The position numbers and the translations under genes were made by a program. The notes beneath the pieces were generated by a model. The model had not been told where the DNA came from and did not search any database. It saw only the letters and a list, made by a program, of their open reading frames with translations. Shown here one piece after another: positions 61,780 to 64,000 of a stretch of 64,000 nucleotides of DNA (its first letter is position 1; each line of letters begins with the position of its first letter). The stretch lies in contig JAODUP010000156.1 of assembly GCA_025642065.1 (NCBI GenBank), positions 1,465,001-1,529,000 on the forward strand, given 5' to 3'. This stretch comes from Paralvinella palmiformis. Lineage: Eukaryota > Annelida > Polychaeta > Terebellida > Alvinellidae.

Positions 61780-62420
61780 TGTATTCAAAATGGTTATATA
61801 TCTCCGATATCTCTGATTTATTACCGTGACAACTAAGCTTGATTTGTAGACTATGCCAATTTCACAACCGCATCTGACACCGTTAAGAGGAATATGATTT
61901 AACTCGTAACCCGGAGTATCCAGCTCATTTTTGGTGAACTCATCAGTGCCAGTTCCAAGACAAGTTTTAGGAAGCACTAATACATCAATACACTGGCTGG
62001 GACAGAACATAATAAGCCATAGGTGTGTCTTTATTCCTCAAGGATTGAACTTGCAAACAACATAACGATAATAGGACAATAACCCTCTTATCATCACATA
62101 AGGAGTCGGTGACATACAGGTTGTCAAAATTAATATTCATTAGAACATGTCTAGCTTGTCGACGATGAGGACGCGCAATAACTTTAAAACATTTAGATCT
62201 AAAATGGGATGACGATGTATTAACAAATGAATTAACTGCGCCGGGTCTTTACCACTAAGACTCCTGCTATTTACTCCAGGTTTATTGTGATAATAACTTA
62301 CCTTGTGGCTGGCGGCTGTTAATCTAACACATTAAATATGCCAAAATAATTTGCTGATAGTGCGGGTTCCCCCTCTTGGGCGACAACGTCATCTGAATAA
62401 ATAAGAGTCTTCGTTCACGT
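61780..62420 (-). pseudogene. LINE family alpha, endonuclease-domain fragment
   Basis: The minus-strand ORF 62010-61777 contains CIDVLVLPKTCLGTGTDEF (compare the LTETWL..D motif of APE endonucleases) and LNGVRCGCEIGIVYKSSLVV (compare GRGGGVGIVYKSSL). Upstream, 62420-62130 matches 46560-46290: TTGTCGACGATGAG, ACATTTAGATCTAAAAT, CAGGTTTATTGTGATAA. This is the N-terminal endonuclease of a CR1/L2-group LINE, with no RT behind it. It is truncated and has lost the catalytic N-terminal part. Confidence 0.82.
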
Positions 62421-62744
62421 CTTGATATCTGCCCTCATAATCTTTACAGAAGCATGCATTATATTCATTGTTAATCATTATTTTAAAGGAAAATCTGAAG
62501 AACAAGAAATGACAGGGCATTATGAAAAAAAAAGTGCTGCTACAATTGAAATAACGTTTACTTGTAACCAGATAAGAGGTCCATTCAATTCCAATTCCGG
62601 AATTGGAATTTATTATTTTTTTAAATAATTGGAATTGGTATTGAAAAACTTTGAATTAAACAAAAAATCCACAAATTAACTTACCATTTTACAACTTTAA
62701 CACTTACATGTGGTGTTACCAATATACTGGAACAAAAATTATCC
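62421..62744. other. Unassigned stretch with a perfect 24-bp palindrome
   Basis: A palindrome centred between 62598 and 62599 (62587-62610) reads AATTCCAATTCC then its exact reverse complement. A related word TTGGAATTGGTATTG follows at 62630. The ORF 62422-62628 has no recognised similarity. Confidence 0.6.
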
Positions 62745-62747
62745 AGA

Positions 62748-62807
<60 letters not shown>

Positions 62808-63019
62808 ATATGCACACCGACCGTGTCACCCAACCTGAGCTTTTAACCAATTAAAATGGTCTGGATACCGTGAGCTCCGCCCACAACACTGTGATATACC
62901 ACAATTAATTTTATATGTCACCGGGAATGCCAATCTGAGTAAAAACTTTCCCTCTCCTAAAACTATGACTACTATAGCCTGTCCCTAGAACTAACTGTTT
63001 TAATAACCATTTGAGATTA

Positions 63020-63088
<69 letters not shown>

Positions 63089-63160
63089 TATGCACACTGA
63101 CTGTGGCACCACACGTGAGTATTTAACCAATTAAAATGGTCTGCACATAGCATGCCTTTA
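62745..63160 (+). repeat. Direct duplication of a (TA)n tract plus 3' flank
   Basis: Two TA tracts (62751-62805 and 63020-63085) are each followed by AGATATGCACAC.GAC.GTG and then TTTAACCAATTAAAATGGTC. The two flanks start 280 bp apart (62806 and 63086). About 70 bases after each TA tract are shared. Confidence 0.88.
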
Positions 63161-63199
63161 ATAAATATAGAAATATTGCGATTTAGGAATTTACCCCAG

Positions 63200-63345
63200 T
63201 TCAATGTTTAGAACGGTGAAAAACAAATTAACATATGATCTATATGAGCTCAAAATATGTTTTAATTGTGTTTTAATTGTTAATAGCCTTAGAGCAATTT
63301 TGTCTGTATAAGGCGCTATATAACATACTATTATTATTATTTATT
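63200..63345 (+). mobile_element. LINE family alpha 3' end
   Basis: GTTTTAATTGTG...TTAATAGCCTTAGAGCAATT...TAAGGCGCTATATAAC matches the 3' terminus at 52500-52580, including the stem (GCCTTA/TAAGGC). Here one arm lacks the GC pair. TTA triplets follow. No ORF2 sequence precedes it, so it is a short 5'-truncated copy. Confidence 0.78.
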
Positions 63346-63585
63346 AGTATATTATATTATGACTAATCCTACAGTCAGCAGACAGACAAAGAGAAAGTTA
63401 TCAAAAGGCTTTCATCCTCCTAAATAACTGTTATACTACAGCTATATAATAAATCTACGTCGTCATATTGAACTAATTTGTCACTGGTTCAAAATATATA
63501 GGTAAGGATACACATACACCTATTGGCATGAAATTAAATGGAAATAATTTACACCTCCAGACATCAAAACAGTCGTTCACCTATG

Positions 63586-63913
63586 CAGAGGCGGATCAGG
63601 GGATATTGCCGCAGGAGGCCAAATATCTAGGGACGCCGCTATTAGTGTAGTAGAAATATATTTGCGAGCGTAGTGACCCACCTACGACATGGGGTCTCTG
63701 GCCCACTGAAGGGTACAGAAACCAGAGGGTGCTGGCGTTTTATGGGGCATTATTAGCCTTTCCTGAACTGAAATATCACCAAAGGACCTACTCAATGAAC
63801 ACTCAAGTGATAAGTTACGAAAACAAATTATTTATACGAATCTTTTTTCAGTTCGAAATTGCCGCCCTTGTAAAAGTGCCGCCCCCTCGCCCCCTACTAG
63901 TGCTCCGCCATTG
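63586..63913. mobile_element. hAT-like MITE
   Basis: The ends are imperfect inverted repeats: CAGAGGCGGATCA (63586) and, inverted, CAATGGCGGAGCA (63913). The 8 bases outside each end are CACCTATG and GACCTATA, six of eight matching, the target-duplication length of hAT elements. The 328-base interior is GC-richer than its surroundings and has no transposase ORF. It inserted in or next to repeat H copy 2. Confidence 0.75.
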
Positions 63914-64000
63914 GACCTATACATGTCTGGCCAACTCATCAGCTGGTGGGTTCCGGCTAATCCCCTATTTGTACATAGCAAATTTGTCACGCCACCAGGG
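63914..64000. repeat. Dispersed repeat H, copy 2 (runs off the window)
   Basis: Matches 31727-31812 directly. The stem here is CTGGTGG / CCACCAG, with one extra base in each arm compared with copy 1, so pairing is kept. Only the first ~87 bases are in view. Confidence 0.65.

Overview
This window looks like a gene desert from an invertebrate animal genome. It is AT-rich, full of long (TA)n, (TG)n/(CA)n, (AAT)n/(ATT)n and (TAC)n/(AGT)n microsatellites, and carries decayed animal-type mobile elements: several lineages of non-LTR retrotransposon (LINE), a BEL/Pao LTR retrotransposon, P-element and pogo/Tigger-type transposase remnants, a hAT-like MITE and at least two tRNA-derived SINE families. 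A lophotrochozoan such as a mollusc is possible, but that is a low-confidence guess from overall texture. I found no convincing intact host protein gene, no free-standing tRNA or rRNA gene and no CRISPR. Nearly every long ORF is a translated microsatellite, a strand shadow or a transposon fragment.

The layout is dominated by diverged segmental duplication, seen by reading stretches against each other on both strands. Block E occurs at about 690-5640 and 17070-22110 in the same orientation, and a shorter inverted copy lies at 33130-34160. Block F occurs at about 11040-11300 and 27430-27680. Matching points in E and F are offset by the same ~16.39 kb, which suggests an old tandem duplication of a ~16.4-kb unit. 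Block D occurs five times: 9350-9700 (-), 24770-26440 (+), 38110-39460 (+), 57880-58860 (-) and 59880-61460 (+). Block C occurs at 40830-44000 and, largely inverted, at 53730-56440. The LINE copies at 44440-47340 (-) and 50290-52580 (+) sit between the C copies, forming a large interrupted palindrome centred near 49 kb.

Region by region: 1-6400 holds a SINE scrap, block E copy 1 and a LINE inserted in it. 6400-7760 holds P-element and pogo-type transposase remnants. 8340-9070 is triplet microsatellite. 9.3-14.6 kb holds blocks D and F and otherwise unassigned AT-rich DNA. 14.6-17.1 kb has LINE 3' fragments and triplet arrays. 17-22 kb is block E copy 2, interrupted by a GC-richer insert and a 95-bp tandem repeat. 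22.6-24.6 kb is a LINE nest. 24.8-27.7 kb is block D (split by a SINE), a LINE end and block F. 28.8-30.7 kb is another LINE lineage. 31-35.9 kb has microsatellites, a structured repeat (H) and inverted block E. 35.9-37.7 kb is the BEL/Pao remnant. 37.9-39.5 kb is a SINE and block D. 40.8-56.4 kb is the C/LINE palindrome. 57.3-61.5 kb is a SINE with clear target-site duplications and an inverted pair of D blocks. 61.8-64 kb has a LINE 5' fragment, a LINE 3' end, a hAT MITE and a second copy of repeat H.

Nothing here forms a pathway. The biology on show is retrotransposition, DNA transposition, microsatellite growth and repeated local duplication and inversion. All similarities were judged by eye; percent identities and exact ends need an alignment.
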